From Variovorax sp. J22P240 (lineage in GTDB: Bacteria; Pseudomonadota; Gammaproteobacteria; Burkholderiales; Burkholderiaceae_C), in contig NZ_JASZYR010000020.1 in NCBI RefSeq assembly GCF_030316855.1, forward strand, positions 1 through 64,000: a stretch of 64,000 nucleotides of DNA, written 5' to 3'. The stretch's first letter is position 1. Each line of letters starts with the position of its first letter. The notes beneath the pieces are model-generated. The model did not search any database. It was not told the origin of the DNA and saw only the letters and a program-made list of their open reading frames with translations. The translations under genes were made by a program, and so were the position numbers. Of the stretch, positions 1-7,486 are shown piece after piece.

Positions 1-200
1 AACCCTGAATGACACATAGGACTTCAAAAGTCCGTCAAGGAGATGAGGCGCTCGTCAGCGGATTACATCGGGGCCAGTGGGGCAATCGGGGCAACTCGGC
101 AACCCACACAAGAGGCCGGATACAAGGCAGCAGCCGACTTCTTCACAACACGACGGCGGGTAACTACCTATCGCCGGGAGGCATCCATACAAGATGCGTC

Positions 201-566
201 ATGGCCTCCCACTTTCCTTTCATCACCGACGCGCAATTCGAACTGCTGCTTCGCAATGGCCGCATGGCGCTGGCCTACCAGGCGCAGGGCCAGGACTTCG
301 ATCCGCGGCCGGTGGTCAAGCTCTTCACGCCCGATGCGGGCGCGACCTGGCTGCTGACGGAGATCGAGCCCCAAGCGCAGATCGCTTTCGGCCTGTGTGA
401 TTTGGGCATGGGCTATCCGGAACTGGGCCATGTGAGCCTGGCTGGGCTTTCCGTGGTGCGCGGGTTGATGAACCTGCCGATCGAGCAGGACCTGCACTTC
501 CGGGCCACGCAAGCGCTGAGCGCCTACGCGCGTGAGGCGCGACTCGCCGGGCGGATCCAGGCCTGA
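201..566 (+). CDS. DUF2958 domain protein
   Basis: This 121-residue protein matches the DUF2958 family of small proteins found on plasmids and integrative elements; its biochemical role is not known. The visible hallmarks are an N-terminal FITDAQFELLLRNG segment, a central VKLFTPDAGATWLLTEI strand-rich part and FGLCDLGMGYPELGHVSL. The reading frame is open upstream to position 9, but the ATG at 201 is chosen because family similarity begins there and the upstream translation is low-complexity. It sits ahead of an ArdC-like gene, an association I know from conjugative elements. Family assignment is firm, function is not. Confidence 0.85.
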   Translation: MASHFPFITDAQFELLLRNGRMALAYQAQGQDFDPRPVVKLFTPDAGATWLLTEIEPQAQIAFGLCDLGMGYPELGHVSLAGLSVVRGLMNLPIEQDLHFRATQALSAYAREARLAGRIQA

Positions 567-1016
567 GCGCCTGCCGCCGGCCTGTGCCGGCGGCATGGCC
601 TTCGACTTGACCCGGCGTGGCGCGCGGCAGCGAACTGTCGCGCGCTGTCCTCGATCAGGCCACGCGGTGCGCGGCCGATCCAAGTCGTGAATGCGTGACT
701 CGCGCCTCTGCGTCGCAGAGGAAGACCGAACGGCCTGCGGCCCCGCGCTGCCGGGCGGTGTGCCCGCGTGGTCCACGGTGCGTGCCGCGGCACCTCTGCC
801 TTCAGAGCCACCTCTTGATCGACGCATAGCTCGCTCGGTCCGCTGTCCAGGGCTTCGGGCAACGCCTCCGTCCTCACCCGGTCCTCGCTGCGCTCGGCTG
901 CGGCCTCCGGGCGGTCCCTGGACATCGGCCCTTGCTGCTCGCTCTTCATGCGTCGAGGCGGCTCCGAAAGCAGATGTTCAACCCCCGCGGCACACCCCCC
1001 GCAGAAAGGCTTCGCC
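567..1016. other. Non-coding GC-rich leader of ardC-like gene
   Basis: I see no convincing gene in these 450 bases. The frames that stay open are mutually antisense and arginine-rich, as expected of non-coding GC-rich DNA. Its position between the DUF2958 gene and the ArdC-like gene suggests a long untranslated leader, which is inference only. Confidence 0.4.
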
Positions 1017-2108
1017 ATGCGTGCAACTCCCTCCTCCGGTCAGCGCAAGGCGCGCACCGCCAACAGCCCAACAGCCCCGGGCGTTCCCCCCGTACCCCCC
1101 GAGGACTCACCCAAAGCAGGCGCCTTGAAAAGCCAGAGTTCCGCAGGGCGCACGGGCAGCCGGATGGACGTACGTCAGGCCGTCACCGACCGCATCATTG
1201 CGATGCTCGAGAAGGGCGGCAATGTGTTCCGGGAGCGCTGGACACGGGCGGCCTCACGCGGCATCCCTCGCAACGCGAAGACGGGTGCGCCGTATCACGG
1301 GGCCAATGTGCTGCTGCTGTGGGATGCAGCCATCGAGCAAGGCTACGCGTCGAACGTCTGGTTGACCTACAAGCAGGCGGCGAGCCTTGGCGCCCAGGTG
1401 CGCAAGGGCGAGCGCGCGGTGCTGTGTGCCCACTTCGAACGCAAGGGACGCCAGGGCGGCGCCGAAAGGAGCGATGCGGAAAGCAGTCCGGAAGTCGACG
1501 AAGCGGGCGATCACGAAGAAGCCCGACGCGACGGCATGCTGCAGTGCCTGCCGTTCTGGGTCTTCAACGTGGCGCAGATCGACGGGCTGCCCCGCGAGGT
1601 GGTCGACGCCTGCGGCGAAGCACCGGTGCCTGCCTGGGCGCCGGTGGAGGCGGCGTGCCGCCTGCTCGGAGGCAGCGGCGCCACCATCCGTCATGGCTTC
1701 GAGCGGGCCATGTACTTGCCCGCACTGGACGAGATCCGACTGCCCTGGCCCCAGCGCTTCACCAGCGCCCAGGCGTATTGCGCGACGACCCTGCATGAAC
1801 TGGTGCATTGGACAGGCCATGCGAGCCGCCTGAGCCGGGCGTTTGGTCGGCGCTTCGGCGATGCGGCGTACGCGTTCGAGGAACTGGTCGCCGAGCTCGG
1901 CTCTGCCTTCGCGATGGGACACTGCGGGCTCGTGGACGCGTCCATCGAAGGGCATGCCGCATACCTCGACAGCTGGCTGCAGGTGCTCAGGAACGATCGA
2001 ACGGCGATCTTCACGGCCGCACGGCACGCGGGCGAAGCGTTCGACTACATCCTGGCCCGGGAGATGCCGGCGCTCGACGGGTCAAGCATCCTGCCCGCGG
2101 ACGAATGA
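1017..2108 (+). CDS. ArdC-like antirestriction protein with zincin motif
   Basis: The product (363 residues from ATG 1017) has the two-part layout of ArdC antirestriction proteins. An N-terminal ssDNA-binding domain begins near MDVRQAVTDRIIAML, and a C-terminal metallopeptidase-like domain carries HELVHWTGH (first His at residue 260) followed by a conserved FEELVAELGSAF helix. Known ArdC proteins travel with conjugating DNA and protect it from host restriction. The ATG at 1017 follows an AAAGG ribosome site; an ATG at 948 in the same frame is less likely because the extra 23 residues resemble the non-coding leader. An acidic insert (near residues 155-180, ESSPEVDEAGDHEE) separates the domains. 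Confidence 0.88.
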   Translation: MRATPSSGQRKARTANSPTAPGVPPVPPEDSPKAGALKSQSSAGRTGSRMDVRQAVTDRIIAMLEKGGNVFRERWTRAASRGIPRNAKTGAPYHGANVLLLWDAAIEQGYASNVWLTYKQAASLGAQVRKGERAVLCAHFERKGRQGGAERSDAESSPEVDEAGDHEEARRDGMLQCLPFWVFNVAQIDGLPREVVDACGEAPVPAWAPVEAACRLLGGSGATIRHGFERAMYLPALDEIRLPWPQRFTSAQAYCATTLHELVHWTGHASRLSRAFGRRFGDAAYAFEELVAELGSAFAMGHCGLVDASIEGHAAYLDSWLQVLRNDRTAIFTAARHAGEAFDYILAREMPALDGSSILPADE

Positions 2109-2216
2109 ATCCCGGGCAGTGGCCGCAGGTTCGGCCACCTTCCAATCAATCCCGGCGCGGGCCCATGGGCCTGCGAGATCTCACTAGACTCCAGCCTTTC
2201 CACTTCTGATCGTTTC

Positions 2217-3092
2217 ATGACCAAGACCTACGCCCAGTTGGCACGCGAAATCGCGGCACTCCAGGCCTCCGCCCAAAAGCAACTGGCGCTCGAAGCCAAG
2301 GGCGCCATCGCGAAGATCAATGCAGCGATTGCGAAGTACGGCCTCACGGCGGGCGATCTGAAGTTCGCGTCGATCTCCGCGCCCATGTCGCCTGCGGCCC
2401 GCAAGAAGCCCAAGACGAACGGGAAGGCTGGCGCTGCGTCCAACGGCGCAAGGTTCAGCGACGGCAAGGGCAACCAGTGGGCCGGACGCGGTCCCAGGCC
2501 CGCCTGGCTGCGCCAGGCGATGGCAGCCGGCCGGACACTGGCGAGCTTCGCGACAGGCGCGACGCCGGCACCCGTCGCCGCCGTCCCCGCGGCACCTGCC
2601 GCGCGCGTTCCAGCCCGGCCGACCCGTTCGATCCAGTCGAAGCGGGTCCCGTCCAAGCGGGTCCCGTCGGTCGCAACGGCCAAAGGCTCTTCCCAGAAGA
2701 CCACCCCGGCCGCGGCCTCATCCCCCAGCGCTGCGGTTGCACCGGCCACGGTCGCTCCGACGAAGGCGGCCCGCGCGAAGAAGATGGCAGTGAAGACGCC
2801 CGCCGCATCCGCTGCCGCTGCGTCTGCGCACGCGGTCACACGGCCGGCAACCCAGTCACCGGCGAAGAAAGCCGCTTCGACCCAGGCGACGGGTGTGCCG
2901 AAGTCCTCGACGAAAGGCACCGACCCGAAGGCCTCGGCGGCAAGCTCGAAACCTGTCCGGCCGCCCAAGAAAGCGGCCGCCCCCGCAGCGCGCAAGAAGA
3001 CCGGGCCCAAAGCCGCGCTGCGCAAGGCCGCTGCGGTGAAGAGCCCGCCGCCGGCGGCGCCCGAAGCGGTCCACGCGACACCGGCGCCCTGA
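2217..3092 (+). CDS. H-NS family nucleoid protein with long H1-like tail
   Basis: Residues 1-50 form the coiled-coil oligomerization region of Burkholderiales H-NS proteins (TYAQLAREIAALQ; AIAKYGLTAGDL), and residues 80-105 hold the DNA-binding core with GNQWAGRGPRPAWL. Ordinary members end near residue 105. Here about 185 further residues are almost only Ala, Lys, Pro, Ser and Thr, like bacterial histone-H1-like tails, with a direct repeat of KRVPS near residues 142-151. H-NS proteins silence foreign DNA; element-borne copies can let a mobile element enter quietly. Transcription is probably separate from ardC (108-bp gap). The H-NS identification is secure; the function of the tail is inference. 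Confidence 0.88.
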   Translation: MTKTYAQLAREIAALQASAQKQLALEAKGAIAKINAAIAKYGLTAGDLKFASISAPMSPAARKKPKTNGKAGAASNGARFSDGKGNQWAGRGPRPAWLRQAMAAGRTLASFATGATPAPVAAVPAAPAARVPARPTRSIQSKRVPSKRVPSVATAKGSSQKTTPAAASSPSAAVAPATVAPTKAARAKKMAVKTPAASAAAASAHAVTRPATQSPAKKAASTQATGVPKSSTKGTDPKASAASSKPVRPPKKAAAPAARKKTGPKAALRKAAAVKSPPPAAPEAVHATPAP

Positions 3093-3153
3093 CGCTTCCA
3101 GCAGAAGGCACGGCCGTCGCGATGGTGGCGGCCTCGACCGCGCGGCAGCTTCG

Positions 3154-3597
3154 ATGCGCAGCCGGCGCCCTGCGAACACCGCGCGGTTGCGCAGTTGCCG
3201 CTTGTCGCTCGAGGTGTCCACCCTCTACGCCACCTTCTACGCCACCTTCTTCGATGCTGCTGCACCGTCGCAGGCGGCGTCGCTGGCGCATGCGGCGCAT
3301 GGGGCGCTCGTCGCGGCGAGCGCCTGTCTCGACGGCAAACCGACCGGCTCGACGGCCAGGATCCGCCGCGCAAGGCGCGACGCCGATTTCTGGTCGTGCG
3401 CGCACTGGCACACCGTGCCAGTCGAGACCTGGCGATCCCGCGTCATGACGCTCGCTCTGGCGCGCTACTTCGCCCCAGAGGACACCAGCCATCGCCTTGC
3501 TCGGGCCCCTCGCGGCTCGTCACGGCATCTTCCTACTCCAATCGAGCGATCTTTCCTCCAGTCGCGCTGCACTGAAAGGCGGACCGTCAGGCCCTGA
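3154..3597 (+). CDS. Hypothetical protein, doubtful
   Basis: An open frame of 147 codons lies between the H-NS-like gene and the lipoprotein gene. The middle part (about LYATFYATFF ... CAHWHTVPVETWRSRV) reads more like protein than its neighbours, but the ends are arginine-rich, no good ribosome site is visible at the ATG, and two other frames are open over the same DNA. I do not recognise a family. It may be a decayed gene or chance. Confidence 0.22.
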   Translation: MRSRRPANTARLRSCRLSLEVSTLYATFYATFFDAAAPSQAASLAHAAHGALVAASACLDGKPTGSTARIRRARRDADFWSCAHWHTVPVETWRSRVMTLALARYFAPEDTSHRLARAPRGSSRHLPTPIERSFLQSRCTERRTVRP

Positions 3598-3618
3598 CCT
3601 GACTTTCGGGGTGGCAAC

Positions 3619-4236
3619 ATGGAAACCTGGTCCCTTCTCCGACGAAGCGCCGCACTCGCCGCGCTGACGCTGGCTGCATGCGTCTCGGCGCCGCAGCGAT
3701 GGGGCGAATGGGTCGATCCGACGCTGGGGCCCAACTCCGGCATTCTCAGAGGCGGCAAGGTGCTCATCGCGTGCGACACCTTCGATCTCCTCATGCGCCA
3801 GCCCTGCCAGGACGACCTGGCCCGAGCGCTGGCGGCCAGAGGCGTCAATCCCGTCATGGCCCCGGTGGCCACCACCCTGAACGCGCGCGAGTCGGAGGCC
3901 CAGCTGGCCACCAGCGCCACGGCCGTCGGCGCCGATACGGTCTTCGTCCTGTCGCTGTCGCCCGCGGCGATGTCCACGGGCTCCGGCATGTCCGTCGGAA
4001 TCGGCGGCTCCAGTTGGGGACGCAGCAGTGGCTTCGGCATCGGCCTGAGCGCGCCGGTCGGGGGTGGCTGGGGCAGCACCGGGTTCTCGGCCACGGGGCG
4101 CGTCACCGATGTGCGCAATGGACGCATGGTATGGAGCACGACCTTCGTGGCGTCGCCATCGTCGGACATCGGTGGACAGGTCCGGGAGCTGACGCGCAAC
4201 GTGCTCGACTCGGCGCAAGCCGCAGGCCTGCTTTGA
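3619..4236 (+). CDS. Putative outer-membrane lipoprotein
   Basis: The 205-residue product starts with a lipoprotein signal: RR, a hydrophobic stretch AALAALTLAA and Cys21 in an LAAC lipobox. The mature part contains two further cysteines (around residues 52 and 63) and a Gly/Ser-rich segment (STGSGMSVGIGGSSWGRSSG) followed by a strand-rich end with VTDVRNGRMVWSTTF, reminiscent of DUF4136-type lipoproteins. It should be exported and lipid-anchored. It stands alone between the H-NS-like gene and stress-type small genes. The lipoprotein call is well supported; the specific role is unknown. Confidence 0.75.
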   Translation: METWSLLRRSAALAALTLAACVSAPQRWGEWVDPTLGPNSGILRGGKVLIACDTFDLLMRQPCQDDLARALAARGVNPVMAPVATTLNARESEAQLATSATAVGADTVFVLSLSPAAMSTGSGMSVGIGGSSWGRSSGFGIGLSAPVGGGWGSTGFSATGRVTDVRNGRMVWSTTFVASPSSDIGGQVRELTRNVLDSAQAAGLL

Positions 4237-4389
4237 AGCCCGGGGCGGGCGAGCCCGGCCACGTCATGCCGGTGTCGGACTGGCCTGCCAAGCGCGTTCG
4301 CCCTTCACTGGCCCTCCTCGCATCGCTGTCCCCCGAAAGTGGAGCCTCTTTCCGGCGCCAGACCGCGCCACCCACCACCAGGAGCCAAC

Positions 4390-4573
4390 ATGCCAGACGA
4401 CAAGACCCAACCCGGCGGGCAGGACCGCACGCGCATCAACATCCACGAGGACTACGAGCTGCGGGACTGGTCGGAAGCTGGGCGTCTCGCCCGAGGTCCT
4501 CCAGGCCGCGGTGCGCGCTGTCGGGACGCATGCCGCCACGGTGGAACAACACCTCAAGGGTCAAAGGAAGTAA
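4390..4573 (+). pseudogene. DUF3606 small protein, frameshifted
   Basis: ATG 4390, preceded by an AGGAG site, opens a typical DUF3606 start (MPDDKTQPGGQDRTRIN, then YELRDWS). After the codon for Ser at 4471 the family continuation KLGVSPEVLQAAVRAVG and VEQHLKGQRK to a TAA at 4571 is found in the next frame, starting at 4475. A single extra base (or loss of two) near 4473-4475 therefore breaks the gene. As it stands the first frame ends in unrelated residues at 4581. This is either a real mutation or a sequencing error. Confidence 0.75.
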
Positions 4574-4607
4574 TCCGGTGATCGACAACCAGCACAAGGA
4601 GCCGTCC

Positions 4608-5048
4608 ATGGCATCTGACGACGTGAAAACCGCCTCCGAACTTGCGGAAGAAGCCAGGCAGGCAGGGCACGATGCGGTCCTCGCCGCACAAGGCCATGCC
4701 CAAGAAGGCCAGCGCATCGGCCGGGAGGCCGCGCGGTCGGTTCGCGCGAGCCTCGCCGATGCCAAGGAGACCGGCAGCGAGGCGCTCGACACCGTCCGGG
4801 GCCTCTCCAACGACGCGCGCGATCTCGCGACGGACGCGATCAGGTCCGGCCGGTCCTCCGCGCGTGATGCCGTCAGCGCCGTGGGCGAACGGGCCCGGGC
4901 CCTGGGCGAACGCATGCAGCACTCGAAGGAGGCGTGCGCGGGCTACATCGCGGACCAGCCCGTACGCGCCACGCTGATCGCCATGGCGAGCGGCGCCGCC
5001 GCCATGACGCTGATGCGTCACTTCCTCAAGGGCAGACGCGGCCATTGA
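4608..5048 (+). CDS. DUF883/ElaB-YqjD-like membrane-anchored protein
   Basis: The 146-residue product is a long, charged, helical protein (repeated Ala, Arg, Glu and Asp patterns in residues 1-105). It ends in YIADQPVRATLIAMASGAAAMTLMRHFLKGRRGH, one membrane helix with a basic tail. This is the layout of the ElaB/YqjD/DUF883 group, ribosome- or stress-associated tail-anchored proteins of the inner membrane. ATG 4608 follows an AAGGAG site; an upstream GTG at 4578 is possible. It follows the broken DUF3606 gene by 34 bp and could share its transcript. Confidence 0.7.
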   Translation: MASDDVKTASELAEEARQAGHDAVLAAQGHAQEGQRIGREAARSVRASLADAKETGSEALDTVRGLSNDARDLATDAIRSGRSSARDAVSAVGERARALGERMQHSKEACAGYIADQPVRATLIAMASGAAAMTLMRHFLKGRRGH

Positions 5049-5182
5049 GCCTCGCCCGCTCGACATCGAAGACCTCGACGAGCGGGACCTGCGAGCCGCG
5101 GCGTTCTACGTCCGCCTGCCTGAAGGTGCGCAGCACCTGGCCGGGGGAGGGCACCCGTTCCATCGACGAAGAGACAATGCCT

Positions 5183-6190
5183 TCACGCCCGGAACTGCCG
5201 GGCCGCAAAAGCCCAGGCCATGCGCGACGCATCGGGCCCGAGGCCGTCGCTGTACAACTGGCGCGCCGCACCACCGCTCCAGGCGTGTCCGAGCCCGTCG
5301 ATCTCCACGAGCGTCGCGACCGTGCGGCCGCGACGCTTGAAGTCGGTCACGCTCGTCGCGTAGCGCTTTCCGCGCTGGACGCTGCGCGGGCCGGCGGGCG
5401 TCGCTCCCGCCGCATCCGCCCACACCTGCACGGCGGCCCGGCCATTCGAGGCCGCGACCACTTTGTCGCGCGTTCCATGGATCACCATCAAGGGCGGCCA
5501 GGCCGTCGGCCTGGCCGCCGCCCTGTCCGCGAGGGGCCGGGTCGGCCGATGCCCGTGCATCGCGCCCAGCGCCGACAGCGGCGAGTGCGCGGTCCCCGGC
5601 GGAATGCCCGAGTGCATCACCACCGCACCGAAGCGTTCCGGATGCCGCGCGACCAGCAATGCCGCCATGCTGGCCCCCGCGGAAAGTCCCGCCACCGCGA
5701 TGCGCGCGCGATCCACTGCATACATCAGACACACCTGGTCGATGGCTTTCATAATCAAAGCGGCCTCGCCGTAGGCGCGACCCGACGCGGTGTCGAACCA
5801 GTTCCAGCAGCCCTGGGGATTCGACACCAGGTCCTGCTCCGGATAGAGCACGAGAAAGCGCTCGCGCGCCGCGATCCGGTTCATGCGCGTGCTGGTCGCA
5901 AAGGTCTTCGCATCCTGGCCGCAGCCGTGGAGCATCACCATCAGCGGCAGGCGCTCGCCGAACACGATGCCCGGAGGGCGGTAGAGCCGAAAGCGGCGCA
6001 TGCCCGACGCGCCGACCGCCACGCCCGAGATCCACTGGCCCGGACCGGCCGGCGGCCGACGCTTGTCGAGCACCGGCCGGACCGCCTGCTTCACCGCCGC
6101 CGAGCCCGTGCGCCACGTGCTGCTGGTCAGCGCCTGCATGCTGCGCGCGAACACGCCGGCCCAACCGCCGGCCTTCCTGCGTCGCGCCAT
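5183..6190 (-). CDS. PHB-depolymerase-family esterase
   Basis: This 335-residue alpha/beta hydrolase belongs to the polyhydroxybutyrate depolymerase / feruloyl esterase-like family. It shows the oxyanion-region motif HGCGQ (88-92), the nucleophile elbow GLSAG with Ser170, an acid in HGTRDK and a late His in GLGHAWSGG. The block NPQGCWNWFD is typical of the family. No signal peptide is evident, and the N-terminus is basic, as in intracellular relatives. Its start codon overlaps the stop of the small gene upstream (ATGA), so the two are co-translated. The substrate may be a short-chain hydroxyalkanoate or another ester. Confidence 0.82.
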   Translation of the reverse strand: MARRRKAGGWAGVFARSMQALTSSTWRTGSAAVKQAVRPVLDKRRPPAGPGQWISGVAVGASGMRRFRLYRPPGIVFGERLPLMVMLHGCGQDAKTFATSTRMNRIAARERFLVLYPEQDLVSNPQGCWNWFDTASGRAYGEAALIMKAIDQVCLMYAVDRARIAVAGLSAGASMAALLVARHPERFGAVVMHSGIPPGTAHSPLSALGAMHGHRPTRPLADRAAARPTAWPPLMVIHGTRDKVVAASNGRAAVQVWADAAGATPAGPRSVQRGKRYATSVTDFKRRGRTVATLVEIDGLGHAWSGGAARQLYSDGLGPDASRMAWAFAARQFRA

Positions 6191-6396
6191 CAGCGGCGCG
6201 GCTTGCGCTTCGTCGCCGTCCTGGCCGTCTTGCCGCTCCAGAAGTCAACGATCTGCCGGGTCGCGTCCGCCTGCGCGGCGCCGATCTCACGCTTGGCGGC
6301 GCGCGTGGCCTGGCCGCGCGCGGACCCGATCGTCCTGTTGGCCGCGCTGAGCCACATGCTCATCAGGGGATTCTTCTTGGTCCAAGGGTTCTTCAT
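6190..6396 (-). CDS. Small basic protein coupled to esterase (phasin-like?)
   Basis: A 68-residue protein starting MKNPWTKKNPLMSMWLSAANR and ending in a Lys/Arg-rich tail (KTARTATKRKPRR). The middle is amphipathic helix with TRQIVDFWSG. An in-frame upstream ATG at 6465 is less likely because MKNPW gives the compact protein. It ends in an ATGA overlap with the esterase gene, so expression is coupled. Helical, basic, polyester-esterase-linked proteins can be phasin- or granule-associated; that is only a suggestion. Confidence 0.6.
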   Translation of the reverse strand: MKNPWTKKNPLMSMWLSAANRTIGSARGQATRAAKREIGAAQADATRQIVDFWSGKTARTATKRKPRR

Positions 6397-6821
6397 CGCT
6401 GCTCCGCTTCGACCGACGGCCGATGCATCGACTGTCTGCCGGGATCGGATGCGGCAGTGCAGCATTCAAGCTCGAATGCAGGTGGCCCGTGTCCTACGCC
6501 GTGCGCTTCGTCGCCGACCCCTCGGCCAGCGATGCGCCAGCCCTGGGAGAAGGGGAAGGCAAGCGGAGGCAGGCAGAGGTAGGTAGGGAGTGGAAGCGGG
6601 AGGCGTGGTAGGGCAGGGGCATGAGAGAGGAGGGGAGAGGAGGGGAGGGCTTGCCTGTGAGCCCTCACGCTACCCCACCGTTCTCGCGTTCAAGGCCCTG
6701 CGCCCGCTGCGCGGGCTCGGCGCGTGCCGCGCGCCTTCGGCGGCCTGGAGCGCTGCGCTGCGGCGGGGTCGGTGCGGGGCCCGCAGGCAATCCCGCCTGT
6801 GGCATCCACAGGAGTTCCGCC

Positions 6822-7415
6822 ATGACCGAATCCACCGACCTCAACGCGCAGCAACGCCACGTCCTCGAGGCGCTGCGTCCCTTCCTCGGCCACGAGGCCG
6901 ACGACCTGTTCGAATCGAACGGCCGGTCCCTGCGGCAACTGGCCCGCTTTGCGCGCGACTCGTCGCTGCCGGGCTGCCAGCGATTCGTGACCGGCCTGGC
7001 GCTCGCGCAGGCGCTGCTTTCCGAGGAGCTCGGCGATCGCTCGGTGTTCGATACGCCCCAGGCGGTCGCGGACTTCCTGCAGCTGCATTTCGCCGGCCAG
7101 GCGCACGAGAGCTTCGCCGTGCTCTACCTCGACGCGCGCCATGCGTTGCTGGCCTTCGAGGACCTGTTCCGCGGCACGCTGACCCAAACCAGCGTCTACC
7201 CGCGCGAGATCATCAAGCGCGCGCTGCACCACAACGCCGCCGGCGTGATCCTGGCCCACAACCATCCGTCGGGGTCGAGCGACCCGTCGCACGCCGACCG
7301 CGTGCTGACGCAAGTGCTGCGGACCGCCCTGGCGCTGGTCGACGTGCAGGTGGTCGATCACCTGGTGGTGGCGGGCGCCCAGACGCTGTCGTTCGCGCAG
7401 CGGGGACTGCTCTGA
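6822..7415 (+). CDS. radC: RadC family JAB-domain protein
   Basis: A 197-residue RadC protein. Residues about 80-195 form the JAB/MPN metalloprotease-like domain with YPREIIKRALHHNAAGVIL and the JAMM motif HNHPSGSSDPSHAD (His146, His148, Ser156, Asp159). The N-terminal part is a shortened version of the RadC helix-hairpin region. ATG 6822 follows a CAGGAG site; the open frame further upstream is GC-rich leader. RadC genes are frequent passengers of conjugative elements, though the protein's biochemical role is unsettled despite its DNA-repair name. Confidence 0.92.
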   Translation: MTESTDLNAQQRHVLEALRPFLGHEADDLFESNGRSLRQLARFARDSSLPGCQRFVTGLALAQALLSEELGDRSVFDTPQAVADFLQLHFAGQAHESFAVLYLDARHALLAFEDLFRGTLTQTSVYPREIIKRALHHNAAGVILAHNHPSGSSDPSHADRVLTQVLRTALALVDVQVVDHLVVAGAQTLSFAQRGLL

Positions 7416-7486
7416 GGCACACCGGCCGCCCCGATTCGCGGCGGCCCGACCGCGGTCTCGCGCGCGGTCGCGCGCGACCTCGCGGC

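Noticed and set aside
2228-3373. Long minus-strand frame opposite the H-NS-like gene
   Set aside because: It is the antisense shadow of an Ala/Lys-rich gene with GC-rich third codon positions.
5106-6290. 394-codon minus-strand frame overlapping the esterase in another phase
   Set aside because: The esterase frame has its catalytic motifs; the other phase is Arg/Gly/Ala-rich without a domain.
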